Shown: one piece after another, positions 1 through 10,100 of the stretch
Position numbering within the stretch: position 1 is the first letter of the stretch
Layout: each line of letters starts with the position of its first letter
Origin: Paenibacillus sp. JJ-223
Lineage (GTDB): Bacteria; Bacillota; Bacilli; Paenibacillales; Paenibacillaceae
Direction: 5' to 3'
NCBI RefSeq assembly: GCF_927798175.1
Contig: NZ_CAKMMP010000001.1
Location: 310,001-374,000 of the forward strand
DNA: 64,000 nucleotides
Notes under the pieces: generated by a model
What the model was told of the DNA's origin: nothing
What the model saw: the letters and a program-made list of their open reading frames with translations, nothing else
Databases searched by the model: none
Position numbers and translations under genes: made by a program

Positions 1-585
1 GTCTCCGGCGAACCCGATGCTTTTGTAGCCGCTATCAATTAATTTTTTGGTTAACTGATAGGTGCTATGTTCATTCTCCATCAGCAGCAGGTCGGCATGA
101 AAATCCGGATAACAGATGTCGGAAGCACAATCGATAAAGATCGTGGGGATGCCGAGCTCCGTGATGAGACGGGTATATTCCAAGTTGAACAATTCGATGC
201 AAATGATGCCGTCCACCTTTGAAATATCAAAGTTGTTCGGAAGCGTCAGCGCGTCTTGGTCGACTTCACGCACGATATGGATCGAGAGATTATACCCCTC
301 GGCACTGATCCTTTTTTCCAGACCGCTGATTAACAACGATCCAAAATGAGACGTATTGGGCAGGTTTTCGGTTAACAGGGCGATATTGCCCGGCGTTTTG
401 CCCAGGACATGCTCGCTTTCCATATAAGCGAAGTGTTTATATTTTAACTCAATGGCTTTTTTAACGACCCGGTTCCGCGTCTCTTCCGGAATGTTTCCGC
501 TGTCATTCAGCGCTTTGGAAGCCGTATTTCTGGAGATGCCCAGAGCATCCGCAATGTCCTGTATTGTGACTTTCTCTTTTGCCAT
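1..585 (-). CDS. LacI-family transcriptional regulator (N-terminal part, runs off the left edge)
   Basis: The minus-strand frame stays open from the ATG at 585 to the window edge, giving 195 residues of a protein that in this family is usually about 335 long. Residues 3-25 form a LacI-type helix-turn-helix (VTIQDIADALGISRNTASKA), followed by the periplasmic-binding-like sensor domain (GNIALLTENLP, DGIICIE). GAGGTG sits seven bases before the ATG. It is divergent from the fructan transport operon, so it is the likely local repressor, with an imported fructan-derived sugar as inducer; the ligand is inferred from context only. Confidence 0.93.
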   Translation of the reverse strand, partial: MAKEKVTIQDIADALGISRNTASKALNDSGNIPEETRNRVVKKAIELKYKHFAYMESEHVLGKTPGNIALLTENLPNTSHFGSLLISGLEKRISAEGYNLSIHIVREVDQDALTLPNNFDISKVDGIICIELFNLEYTRLITELGIPTIFIDCASDICYPDFHADLLLMENEHSTYQLTKKLIDSGYKSIGFAGD

Positions 586-818
586 GTCGTGCTTCACCTC
601 TAATGATCAATTAGTCATCCCCAATGATTATCTAAGTCAAATGTATAATATATCGGAGCAAATAGCAATCTCGACTTTACATATGAACAATTAAATTTAC
701 ATTTTGAATATTGACGGTTCCATTTTTTGTGGTTTTGTAGTTAGGGGTTATACGATATAAAACAGGTTGGTCCTCGTTAAGACGAGAAGAAACAGGTTTG
801 GAAAGACGATTTCAGGGC

Positions 819-830
819 TGTGAGTTCACA
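819..830. promoter_or_regulatory. Short palindrome TGTGA-GT-TCACA
   Basis: Perfect 5-bp arms around a GT centre in the 430-bp gap between the LacI gene and the transport operon. The arms resemble CRP half-sites, but the spacing is 2 rather than 6, so it is not a standard CRP site. Function unknown. Confidence 0.3.
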
Positions 831-874
831 ATCCCATCTAATTATGAGCGAAAAAACGCAAAAGAAATTAGCAA

Positions 875-990
875 ATGCACAATTATTTTTTTACATTATG
901 TATTGACTAAACGAGAGGTTTCCTGATAAATTGTAAAATATCAAATGAGCAATTGTAAATATTGAAAGCCCTTTCTATGAGCAATTGTCA
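875..990. promoter_or_regulatory. Putative LacI-type operator repeats ATG(A/C)(G/A)CAATT
   Basis: The motif ATGAGCAATTGT occurs twice exactly, at 945-956 and 977-988, just downstream of the predicted promoter. Variants occur at 875 (ATGCACAATT) and, on the LacI side of the gap, at 683 (ATGAACAATT). The core CAATTG is palindromic. Position between promoter and first gene fits repression by roadblock, and the copies facing both genes fit autoregulation. Binding by the neighbouring LacI protein is inference. Confidence 0.55.
903..931 (+). promoter_or_regulatory. Candidate sigma-A promoter of the fructan operon
   Basis: TTGACT at 903-908, a 17-base spacer, then ATAAAT at 926-931 (an overlapping alternative -10 lies in GTAAAAT). 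It would start transcription near 938, immediately upstream of the two exact operator repeats. Confidence 0.5.
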
Positions 991-1017
991 ACTTCATCAA
1001 TGAACGGAGGTAGCGTG

Positions 1018-1983
1018 GTGGATAACACAGTGGACACCAAAAAGGGGATGGAAAGGGGCCTGAGGGAAAGGCCGTCCATCGGTCATGCATGGCAGCGGCT
1101 CAAAAAGAACTATTTTTTGTATGCATTGCTTGCACCAGCCCTGATCCTGACGTTGGTTTTCAAATACATTCCGATGTATGGAGCCATTATCGCATTCAAA
1201 GATTTTAGTCCGATCAAAGGGATTATGGGCAGCGATTGGGTGGGATTGAAGCATTTCGAGAAGTTTCTGGCATCGCCCAATTTTGACGTCATTTTCATGA
1301 ATACGCTTAAGCTCAGCTTTTTGGGATTGATATTCAGTTTTCCGGTGCCCATTCTGCTGGCGCTCATGCTGAATCAAGTGCGCAAAGCCGGAGTGAAGAA
1401 GAACATCCAATTGTTTCTGTATGCGCCCAATTTCATTTCGGTCGTGGTTGTTGTGGGCATGCTGTTCATCTTTTTATCACCGACCGGGCCAGTGAACCAA
1501 TTCGCCATATGGATTACCGGTCAGCCCATCATGTTTATGTCCGAACCCGAATATTTCCGCTGGATATACATTTTGTCCGATATCTGGACCGGAGCGGGCT
1601 GGTCTTCGATCATTTATGTGGCGGCTTTGGCCAACGTCGATCCGGAGCTTCATAATGCAGCCAATCTGGATGGAGCCAATCTCCTTCAGCGTATCCGCCA
1701 TATCGATCTTCCGACCATTCGTCCGATTATGGCCATCGTGTTTATTCTTGCTGCCGGCGGGATCATGTCCATCGGGTTCGAGAAGGCGTATCTGATGCAG
1801 ACATCCATGAACCTGCCATCCTCCGAAATTATTGCAACGTATGTTTACAAGGTCGGATTGCAGTCCGGGGATTACGCCTATTCTGCGGCGGTAGGATTGT
1901 TCAACTCCGTCATCAATGTGATATTGCTCGTTACCGTAAATCTCATCGTGAAAAAATTGAACGAAGGCGAAGGCCTTTACTAG
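1018..1983 (+). CDS. Carbohydrate ABC transporter permease, LplB type
   Basis: Inner-membrane subunit of a CUT1-type sugar importer, 321 residues with about six hydrophobic segments. The cytoplasmic EAA-like loop that docks the ATPase is near residues 212-236 (AANLDGAN, then HIDLPTIRP). The frame is open from a TTG at 985, but that codon lies inside an operator repeat; GGAGG at 1006-1010 places the start at GTG 1018 (7-base spacer) or GTG 1015. Genes for the second permease and binding protein follow. No ATPase gene is present, as is usual for such loci, which share a housekeeping MsmX-like ATPase. Confidence 0.93.
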   Translation: MDNTVDTKKGMERGLRERPSIGHAWQRLKKNYFLYALLAPALILTLVFKYIPMYGAIIAFKDFSPIKGIMGSDWVGLKHFEKFLASPNFDVIFMNTLKLSFLGLIFSFPVPILLALMLNQVRKAGVKKNIQLFLYAPNFISVVVVVGMLFIFLSPTGPVNQFAIWITGQPIMFMSEPEYFRWIYILSDIWTGAGWSSIIYVAALANVDPELHNAANLDGANLLQRIRHIDLPTIRPIMAIVFILAAGGIMSIGFEKAYLMQTSMNLPSSEIIATYVYKVGLQSGDYAYSAAVGLFNSVINVILLVTVNLIVKKLNEGEGLY

Positions 1984-1998
1984 AAAGGAGTGTTACCT

Positions 1999-2880
1999 AT
2001 GGCAATCAAACCTACGGGACTGGACCGTCTGATTCTTGCGTTAAACGCCATCTTTCTCACCTGCGCCGTACTGGTTGTGGTCGTTCCTCTGATTTACATC
2101 GTCATCGCTTCATTCATGGACCCGACCGTGCTTCTTAACCGCGGATTGTCCTTCAATGTATCCGACTGGAGTCTGGACGGATACCAGATGATTCTGTCCA
2201 ATCCGGCCATGATTCGAGGTTTCGCGAATGCGGTGCTGTACTCCGTTTCGTTTGCCTTCGTGACCGTCACGGTCTCGATCTTTGCAGGTTATGCATTATC
2301 CGAGGAAAGGCTGGCCGGACGGGGATTCTTCATGGTTCTGTTTATCATTACGATGTTCTTTGGCGGCGGCTTGATTCCCACCTATCTGCTCGTGCGCAAC
2401 CTCGGCATGCTGGATACCGTCTGGGCCATCATCATCCCGGGAGCGGTTAACGTCTGGAACATCATTCTCTCCAGAACTTTTTTCAAAGGGGTACCCAGGG
2501 AACTCAAAGAAGCCGCGAACGTAGACGGCGCGTCCGACATGAAAATTTTCTTTCAGATTGTCATTCCGTTGTCCAAACCGATCATTTTTGTCCTCGCTTT
2601 GTACGCGTTCGTAGGGCAGTGGAATTCTTATTTTGATGCGATGATTTACCTGGATAATCCCAACCTTCACCCGCTGCAGCTCGTCCTGCGCTCCATTCTG
2701 ATTCAGAACCAGGCTGCACCGGGCATGATCAGTGATCAGCTTGCGATGGCGGAGCTCAAACGGCTCTCCGAGATGATCAAATATTCGGCCATTGTCATTT
2801 CAAGTCTGCCGCTGATCATCATGTATCCGTTTTTCCAGAAATATTTCGAAAAAGGTGTCATGGTCGGTTCACTGAAATAG
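1999..2880 (+). CDS. Carbohydrate ABC transporter permease, LplC/YtcP type
   Basis: Second membrane subunit of the importer, 293 residues, six predicted membrane segments, EAA loop from about residue 171 (EAANVDGAS, then IVIPLSKP). AAAGGAG at 1984-1990 with an 8-base spacer selects ATG 1999 over an upstream GTG at 1990. It starts 15 bases after the first permease, so the two are translated from one message. The C-terminal end (GVMVGSLK) is typical of this family. Confidence 0.93.
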   Translation: MAIKPTGLDRLILALNAIFLTCAVLVVVVPLIYIVIASFMDPTVLLNRGLSFNVSDWSLDGYQMILSNPAMIRGFANAVLYSVSFAFVTVTVSIFAGYALSEERLAGRGFFMVLFIITMFFGGGLIPTYLLVRNLGMLDTVWAIIIPGAVNVWNIILSRTFFKGVPRELKEAANVDGASDMKIFFQIVIPLSKPIIFVLALYAFVGQWNSYFDAMIYLDNPNLHPLQLVLRSILIQNQAAPGMISDQLAMAELKRLSEMIKYSAIVISSLPLIIMYPFFQKYFEKGVMVGSLK

Positions 2881-2936
2881 TGAACTGCCTGAGATACAGC
2901 AAGTTGGGTCCAACAATATACCATGGAGGTCACATC

Positions 2937-4547
2937 ATGAAAAAAGTGAAAACATCCAAAAAAGCCATTACAGCGGCATCCCTTTCCATGTTGTCCGCCG
3001 TCTTTCTGCTCTCGGCCTGCGGCGGCGGGGACGGAGGAGGAGCAGCGAGCAAAGCCCAATCCCCCGACGGAAAAGTGACATTGAATTTCATCACGCAGAG
3101 CTCTCCGCTGGCTCCGGCCGATCCGAACGAGAAGCTGATTAACAAAAGACTTGAGGAAAAGACCAACGTGCATATCAACTGGAAGAACTATACGAGCGAC
3201 GTGTTTGCGGAAAAAAGAAATTTGGCGGTCGCCAGCGGAGATTTGCCGGATGCCATTTTTGACGCAGGTTACGGGGACTATGACCTCCTGAAGCTGGCCA
3301 AGGACGGAGCGATCATTCCGCTCGAAGACTTGATCGAACAATACATGCCTAATCTGCAAAAGGTGCTGGCAGAGGCTCCCGAGTACAAGAGCATGATCAC
3401 GGCTCCGGACGGGCATATTTATTCGTTCCCTTGGATCGAGGAGCTCGGAAGCGGCAAACATCGGATACAGGCTGTGGATAACTTGCCCTGGATCAATGTC
3501 GAATGGTTGAATAATCTGGGGCTGAAGATGCCGACGACCACCGAAGAATTGAAAGACGTATTAATTGCGTTCAAAACGCAGGACCCGAACGGCAATGGGA
3601 AGGCCGACGAGATTCCGTTGTCTTTCATTAACAAGCCGGGCGGAGAAGATCTGACATTCCTCTTTGCCGCATTCGGACTCGGGGAGAACTGGGACCACAC
3701 CGTGGTGACCAACGATGGAAAGGTGGTCTTTACGGCAGCCGATGAGGGATACAAGGAAGCGGTGAAATATATCCATGAACTGGTCAAGGAAGGTCTCGTG
3801 GACGTGGAAGCCTATCAGCAGGATTGGAATACGTATCTGGCCAAGGGGAAAGACCACAGGTACGGCTTGTACTTCACTTGGGATAAAGCCAACATTACGG
3901 GCATGAACGATACCTATGACGTTTTGCCTCCGCTTGCCGGCCCTGATGGAGAGGTCAATGTCACAAGAACGAACGGGATCGGGCTCGACCGGGGACGAAT
4001 GGTCATCACGAGCAGCAATCAAAATCTGGAAGCGACGGCGAAGTGGGTGGACCAATTGTACGATCCGCTCCAATCCGTGCAAAACAACTGGGGAACGTAT
4101 GGCGATGAGACGCAGCAAAATATTTTTGAATTCGATGAAGCCAAGGGCATGCTGAAGCATCTGCCGCTGGAAGGGGCTGCACCCGTCGAACTTCGGCAAA
4201 AAACGAGCATTGCCGGACCGCTGGCGATTCTCGACAGTTATTACGGCAAATACACGACCAAACCGGAAGATGCCGCCTGGCGCATGGAACTTCTGGATCG
4301 GGTGATGGTTCCGCATATGAAAGCGGATAACGTATATCCAAGCGTATTTTTCTCGATCGATGAGCTCGACCGCCTGTCCACCATCGAGACCGATCTGTTT
4401 GCTTATGTGCTGCGCATGCGCACGGAGTGGTACCAAAACGGAAAAATCGAGCAGGAGTGGGATGCTTATTTGAAGGAACTCGATCGTCTCGGGCTGCAGG
4501 AATGGCTGCAAATCAAACAAGCGGGATATGACCGCAATACCCAATAG
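2937..4547 (+). CDS. Extracellular solute-binding lipoprotein, LplA type
   Basis: Sugar-capturing component of the importer, 536 residues. The N-terminus has lysines, a hydrophobic stretch and a lipobox LSAC ending near residue 28, followed by a Gly-rich linker, so it should be lipid-anchored outside the membrane. The body has family-1 extracellular solute-binding features (NEKLINKRLEEKTNV, ASGDLPDAIF). GGAGG nine bases upstream fixes ATG 2937. Next to levanase and fructosidase genes, the likely ligand is a fructo-oligosaccharide; this is inferred from neighbours only. Confidence 0.93.
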   Translation: MKKVKTSKKAITAASLSMLSAVFLLSACGGGDGGGAASKAQSPDGKVTLNFITQSSPLAPADPNEKLINKRLEEKTNVHINWKNYTSDVFAEKRNLAVASGDLPDAIFDAGYGDYDLLKLAKDGAIIPLEDLIEQYMPNLQKVLAEAPEYKSMITAPDGHIYSFPWIEELGSGKHRIQAVDNLPWINVEWLNNLGLKMPTTTEELKDVLIAFKTQDPNGNGKADEIPLSFINKPGGEDLTFLFAAFGLGENWDHTVVTNDGKVVFTAADEGYKEAVKYIHELVKEGLVDVEAYQQDWNTYLAKGKDHRYGLYFTWDKANITGMNDTYDVLPPLAGPDGEVNVTRTNGIGLDRGRMVITSSNQNLEATAKWVDQLYDPLQSVQNNWGTYGDETQQNIFEFDEAKGMLKHLPLEGAAPVELRQKTSIAGPLAILDSYYGKYTTKPEDAAWRMELLDRVMVPHMKADNVYPSVFFSIDELDRLSTIETDLFAYVLRMRTEWYQNGKIEQEWDAYLKELDRLGLQEWLQIKQAGYDRNTQ

Positions 4548-4560
4548 AACAAACTGGACG

Positions 4561-4613
4561 CGGAGGCTTTGCCATACATGGCTCTTGGGTGAGTCAAGGT
4601 ATCGGAGCCTCCG
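4561..4613 (+). other. Intercistronic stem-loop between binding protein and GH32 gene
   Basis: CGGAGGCT (4561-4568) pairs perfectly with AGCCTCCG (4606-4613), and an inner hairpin GCCAT-AC-ATGGC lies at 4571-4582. No U-run follows, so it is not a simple terminator. It may protect the abundant binding-protein message or set the ratio of transporter to enzyme. Confidence 0.4.
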
Positions 4614-4645
4614 GCAACCTGTTTGATACAAAGGAGAGAACCAAC

Positions 4646-6127
4646 ATGTCTACAATATCAACTTCCGATTACCGGGGCATCTATCATTTCTCACCGAAGG
4701 AGAAGTGGATGAACGATCCCAATGGCATGGTATTTTTTAAAGGCGAGTATCACTTGTTCTATCAGCATCATCCGTTTGGCACAACGTGGGGTCCGATGCA
4801 CTGGGGACACGCCGTGACCAAAGATCTGGTCGCCTGGGAAGAGCTTCCTGTCGCCTTGTCGCCGGATGAACACGGGATGATCTTTTCCGGCAGTGCTGTG
4901 GTGGATTGGAACAATACATCCGGATTCTTCGACGATGAGCCGGGACTGGTGGCTATTTTTACTCATCACCTCGAGGTGCCGAACGGTGATCCGATTCAGC
5001 GGCAGAGCCTTGCGTACAGCAAGGACAACGGCCGAACGTGGATCAAATACGAGGGCAATCCGGTATTGGAGCACGAATCGATCGTGGATTTCCGTGATCC
5101 GAAGGTGTTCTGGCATGAGCAGACCAAGGGATGGGTGATGATTGTTGCTTGCGGCCAAACGGTATGCCTGTATCGTTCTCCCAATCTGAAAGATTGGACG
5201 CTGGGCAGCGAATTCGGCGCAGGCATCGGTTCGCATGACGGCGTGTGGGAGTGTCCGGATCTGTTTCCATTGGCAGTGAACGGGGACGCAAAACAGGAAA
5301 AATGGGTCATGCTTGTCAGCATCGGTGCAGATCCTGCTTTCAAAGAAGGCTCCCGAACCCAGTACTTTACCGGAGATTTCGATGGGTCGACATTTGTTTC
5401 GGATGACGCTTCCCATACCGTTCGCTGGATAGATCATGGCCGGGATAACTACGCAGGAGTCAGTTGGTCCGACATTCCGGCAGAAGACGGCAGACGCCTG
5501 TTCATGGGCTGGATGAGCAACTGGATGTATGCCAACCAAACGCCAACAGAAGGTTACCGCGGCGCCATGACGATTGCCCGGGAGCTGACTTTGGAGATGA
5601 GGAACGGAGAAGTTACCTTGATTCAGCGCCCTGCCCGCGAGCTGGAGCAAGCGAGAACGCCGATTTTGACCTTGCAGGACGTATCGATCCGGGAGGCGAA
5701 TGCGCAGCTGAACGCTTTGCAGCTAGTAAACTATGAAATTGAGGCGAAATGGGCTTCCGAGTTCTCTGTTCAATTTGCATTGAGAAGTAACGCGAGTAAC
5801 CAAACGGTCGTTGGCATTGATGCAAGTCAGGGTGAAGTGTACGTCGATCGCAGTCGATCAGGCATCGTCGGTTTCCATGAACATTTCGTGGGACGTCATG
5901 CAGCGAGTGTTCAAGCAGTGGATGGGGTTCAACATTTGCGTATCTATGTGGATTCTTCATCGGTTGAGGTATTTGCCCACGATGGTCAGGCCGTGATTAC
6001 CGATCTGATCTATCCGGATGCAGAGGCCAAGGGAATCTCTGTTCATGCCGATCATGAAGACCTGGTCTTCTCATCCCTGCATATCTACGAATTGTCTCCC
6101 ATAAAGGGGAACGGCAAACGGAACTAA
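4646..6127 (+). CDS. Cytoplasmic GH32 beta-fructosidase (sucrose/levan-oligosaccharide hydrolase)
   Basis: Glycoside hydrolase family 32, 493 residues, no signal peptide, so it should cleave imported fructo-oligosaccharides or sucrose inside the cell. All three GH32 motifs are present: WMNDPNG with nucleophile Asp24, FRDPK with transition-state Asp151, and WECPD with acid/base Glu202. The five-bladed propeller is followed by the usual beta-sandwich (SSVEVFAHDG). AAAGGAG places the start at ATG 4646, 98 bases after the binding-protein gene. Exact substrate (sucrose, levanbiose, inulin type) cannot be read from the sequence. Confidence 0.93.
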   Translation: MSTISTSDYRGIYHFSPKEKWMNDPNGMVFFKGEYHLFYQHHPFGTTWGPMHWGHAVTKDLVAWEELPVALSPDEHGMIFSGSAVVDWNNTSGFFDDEPGLVAIFTHHLEVPNGDPIQRQSLAYSKDNGRTWIKYEGNPVLEHESIVDFRDPKVFWHEQTKGWVMIVACGQTVCLYRSPNLKDWTLGSEFGAGIGSHDGVWECPDLFPLAVNGDAKQEKWVMLVSIGADPAFKEGSRTQYFTGDFDGSTFVSDDASHTVRWIDHGRDNYAGVSWSDIPAEDGRRLFMGWMSNWMYANQTPTEGYRGAMTIARELTLEMRNGEVTLIQRPARELEQARTPILTLQDVSIREANAQLNALQLVNYEIEAKWASEFSVQFALRSNASNQTVVGIDASQGEVYVDRSRSGIVGFHEHFVGRHAASVQAVDGVQHLRIYVDSSSVEVFAHDGQAVITDLIYPDAEAKGISVHADHEDLVFSSLHIYELSPIKGNGKRN

Positions 6128-6146
6128 AGGAAAGGCGGACAGGTAA

Positions 6147-7043
6147 ATGCGTATTGGGGCCATAGAAGCGGGCGGAACGAAATTTGTATGCGGCGTAGGC
6201 AACGAGCGAGGGAGCGTGGAAGACTGGTGCAGCTTTCCGACGGAGCATCCCGAGACCACGCTTGCCAAGGTGTGCGATTATTTCAGGGATAAAGGAGTGG
6301 ACGCGATCGGGATCGGTTCCTTTGGTCCGATCGATTTGCAACCGGATAGCCCTACGTATGGTTACATTACGACAACCCCCAAGCCGGATTGGAGCAACTG
6401 CAATGTTGTCGGAGCCTTGAAACGTGAATTCCCGGTTCCCTTCGGATGGGATACGGATGTGAATGCAGCGGCACTCGGCGAGATGACATGGGGAGCTGCA
6501 CAGGGGCTGGACAACTGTGCGTATTATACAATCGGCACAGGCGTTGGCATCGGGTTGATCGCCGGAGGAAAAAGAGTCCACGGGTTGCTGCATCCGGAGG
6601 GTGGACACATGCGAACAAGGCGGCATCCGAAGGATCGCTTTGCCGGCATTTGCAAGTACCATGGCGATTGCCTGGAGGGACTGGCCGCGGGACCTGCCAT
6701 TGAAGCTCGCTGGCAGAGCCCCGGCAGCGAACTTCCGATCGACCACCTGGCGTGGGAGATCGAATCCTTTTACATTGCCGAATCCATCACGACGACCATC
6801 CTGCTGCATTCGCCGCAGAAGGTGATCCTGGGCGGCGGGGTCATGCAGCAGGATCATCTGTTTCCCATCATCCGGAAGCAGGTTGTGCAAAATCTGAATG
6901 GTTATGTAAACATGCCGGAAACGGTGCGTGATATCGACCGATATATTGTCCCTCCCGGATTGGGACAACGCGCAGGCTTGTGCGGTGCGCTAGCCTTGGG
7001 CCTCGAAGCGCTTGAACAAGCAGCGGCAGCTTCATCCTTTTAA
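6147..7043 (+). CDS. ROK-family fructokinase
   Basis: Phosphorylates fructose released by the fructosidase encoded just upstream, giving fructose-6-phosphate. 298 residues with the ROK ATP-binding start (GAIEAGGTKFV), a catalytic Asp region (GWDTDVNAAALGE) and the Zn-binding signature ending CKYHGDCLEG near residues 169-178. It begins 20 bases after the GH32 gene behind AAGGCGGA and is the last gene before a hairpin. The match to bacterial ScrK/GmuE-type fructokinases is good; some relatives also take mannose. Confidence 0.92.
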   Translation: MRIGAIEAGGTKFVCGVGNERGSVEDWCSFPTEHPETTLAKVCDYFRDKGVDAIGIGSFGPIDLQPDSPTYGYITTTPKPDWSNCNVVGALKREFPVPFGWDTDVNAAALGEMTWGAAQGLDNCAYYTIGTGVGIGLIAGGKRVHGLLHPEGGHMRTRRHPKDRFAGICKYHGDCLEGLAAGPAIEARWQSPGSELPIDHLAWEIESFYIAESITTTILLHSPQKVILGGGVMQQDHLFPIIRKQVVQNLNGYVNMPETVRDIDRYIVPPGLGQRAGLCGALALGLEALEQAAAASSF

Positions 7044-7060
7044 TTGTAAGCACGTCCCGG

Positions 7061-7113
7061 AAGGACGGATGCAGATTCGCTTATTTGCATAAGGGAGTGC
7101 ACCGTCCTTTTTG
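7061..7113 (+). terminator. Stem-loop with T-run between fructokinase and levanase
   Basis: AAGGACGG (7061-7068) pairs with CCGTCCTT (7102-7109), followed by TTTT. The loop is long (about 33 bases), with an extra ATGCA/TGCAT pairing inside it. It could be a partial terminator or an attenuator controlling levanase. Confidence 0.5.
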
Positions 7114-7153
7114 GGCTATAGTCTTTACCATCAGGAGAAATGAGGGGATGCTC

Positions 7154-10100
7154 ATGAGATTCATTTTCAGATCTATTGGCTGTGTTCTTTTATCATGTGT
7201 CCTTGGTTCCGCTTCCGTGGAAGCGTATTCAACACCTTCCGCTGGAGACAAGGTTGCTATGCTGCAGAGAGAACCAGCAGTCAAACGGTCAGATATACCA
7301 CATACGGAGGCGGTTCAAATGATGACTGACGTGTCCAGGGCAGCAACGAATTTGTCCGGTTGGACCTTGCACGGCAAAGGCACTCTTGAGGATACGAATG
7401 AAGGACTTCATTTGGCTTCCGATGCGGAGGAGAATGCAATGGCCTTATCGGCCACGCGGGCCGATGATTTTGTGTATGAAGCTGACTTGATGATCAAGGA
7501 TATGAAGGCAGATGCCAGCCTTGTTTTTCGGGCTGATGATACGGGTTGGTCTTCTTATATGCTGCAGGTGGTTCCGCAGGCCGGTGTGATCAGACTAAGG
7601 GATGCCGGCGGAAAGTCGGGATCATTGTTTGAAGAGCATTCGGTAAGCGTGGAACCCGGGAGGATTTATCATCTGAAAGTGAAGGCGGTCGGCGAGAGTC
7701 TCCAGGTTTTTTGGGATGGCCGATACGACCCGGTGATTGATGTAAAAGACAGCGCCTATGCATCAGGGAAACTGGGGCTCCACGTATGGGACGGATCAGC
7801 CTTGTTCCAGAATGTTCAGGTCAGTTCCATGAACGGTAACCTGGGCAAGCCGATCCACAGTACCGGTGACTGGCAGCCTGATGTGAAAGGATTAAGAGGT
7901 AAAGGAACCGTTCAAGGGAAAACGCGGATGATTTACGAGAAAACGGCAGGCGATGTCGTATATGAGGGAAGCATGTCTCTGGCAGCCCCGACGTCCTCCG
8001 CGGCATTGTTATTCAGGTCAAATGCGGAGGGGACAGAGGGATATGAAGCGGCCCTCATCAGGGAAGGGGAAGAAGTTCGGGTGCAGCTTCGAAAAGCCGA
8101 TGGTACCGTACTCGCGAGCTCGGATCGCAAGTACCCAAGTCAATCGGGAGCAAGACATCATATCGAAGCGGTCGTCTTCGGCAGTCTGATCAAGGTGTAT
8201 GTGGATGGATACGCGGCTCCGGCGATTGAAGTCACGGATTCAAGCTATGCTGATGGATATGCCGGACTGGTTGTTGAACAAGGCTCGGCTTATTTTCAGG
8301 ACGTGTATATGACGGAAGAGTCGATGTATTACACGGAAAAATACCGTCCCCAATATCATTATTCTCCGATGCGGGGATCGGCAAGCGATCCGAACGGGCT
8401 GGTCTATTTTGAGGGGGAGTATCACTTGTTTCACCAGGATGGAGGGACCTGGGCGCATGCCGTCAGTACGGATCTTATAAAATGGAAGCGTTTACCCATT
8501 GCCCTGCCATGGAATGATCTGGGTCATGTATGGTCAGGGTCAGCGATTGCCGATCTGCACAATGCCTCCGGCCTGTTCTCGGATTCCGGCGGAAAAGGCC
8601 TGATTGCGTATTACACATCCTATCATCCGGATAAACCCGGCGGCAATCAGCGCATCGGTCTCGCATACAGCACGGATCAAGGACGGAATTGGCAATACGC
8701 TGAAGACCGTCCGATCGTCATCGAGAATCCCGGCAAACATGGCGAAGACCCGGGCAGTTGGGATTTCCGTGACCCGAAGGTAGTTCGGGACGAAGATCAC
8801 AACCGCTGGATCATGGTGGTTTCGGGCGGGGACCATATTCGTTTTTTTACCTCAACCAATCTGCTCGATTGGACGTTGACGGATAACTTCGGATACGGGG
8901 AGTACGTTCGTGGAGGTGTATGGGAGTGTCCTGATCTGATTCAACTGCCTGTAGACGGAACGGATCAGCGTAAGTGGGTGCTTATGATCAGCACGGGAGC
9001 TAATCCGAAGACTCAGGGATCGGATGCGGAATATTTTATAGGCGAGCTCACCGCTGAAGGGAAATTCCTGAACGATCATCCGGCGGGGAAAGTACTGCGA
9101 ACGGATTTCGGCAAGGAGTTTTACGCGTCGATGTCATTCGCGAGCATGCCGGATCAGCGCAAAGTGATGCTTGCGTGGATGACGAATTGGGATTATCCGT
9201 TTGATTTCCCAACCGCCCCTTGGAAAGGTCAATTGACGATTCCGAGAGAAGTCTCTCTCCGGACAACGGATGAAGGAGTGCGGCTGGCGCAAACACCCAT
9301 CGCTGAACTGCGGGCACTGCGGCAAAATCTGTACAGTGCACAACCATTCAGAGTTGGACCGAAATCGCAGAATCTGCTTCAAGGTCTGGCTGCGGGAGCG
9401 TACGAAATTGAAGCTGAAGTGGAAATTCCGCCAGGCAGTTCTGTAACCGAGTTTGGTTTTCACCTGCGCCAAAGGGAAGGGCAAAAAACGACAGTGGGCT
9501 ACAAGGCCGAAAAGCAGATGATGTTCGTGGATCGCACCAATTCGGGGGATTCGGGTTTCTCCGGTTTATTCACCAAAGTTCATGAGGCACCGTTACAACC
9601 TGAACATAATAGAGTGAAGCTTCGCATATTTGTCGATGAATCTTCCGTCGAAGTGTTCGGCAATGACGGCAGAGTTGTTTTCTCGGATGTCATTTTTCCG
9701 GATCCGGCTGGAAGGTCGATGGCGTTCTACAGCCTTGGTGGAGATGTGAAGGTCGTTTCAATGAATGTGTACGCCATGAACAATATCTGGAGGGAGGGCA
9801 TGTCCTCCAATCCGCAGGTTGTTGCGGATACGCAGAGAAGAACGATGAATGTTGGACAGGACATAAGCCTTTATGCTTCCGTTGAGGGCGGGTCAGGCAA
9901 AGGGGCTCAACCGTTGAAATGGACCGTAAGCGATCCGGAAGTCGTGAACGTCGTTTATGCCGACAAGACGCATGCTACGATTCGTGCCGTAGGTAAGGGA
10001 GAAGCTTGGGTGACGGCTTCGACGGCCAACGGCAAAGCTTCTGCAAAGATACCCATCGCGGTAACTGACGGCGAATTCCATACCAATTTATCCGGCTGGC

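Noticed and set aside
819..830. CRP site
   Set aside because: Arms TGTGA/TCACA are separated by 2 rather than 6 bases, and CRP-type cAMP control is not typical for this group.
985..1017. TTG start at 985 for the first sugar permease
   Set aside because: It lies inside an operator-like repeat and has no ribosome-binding site; GGAGG at 1006-1010 supports GTG 1018.
2296..4631. Long minus-strand frames opposite the permease and binding-protein genes
   Set aside because: They are antisense shadows without ribosome-binding sites or family signatures.
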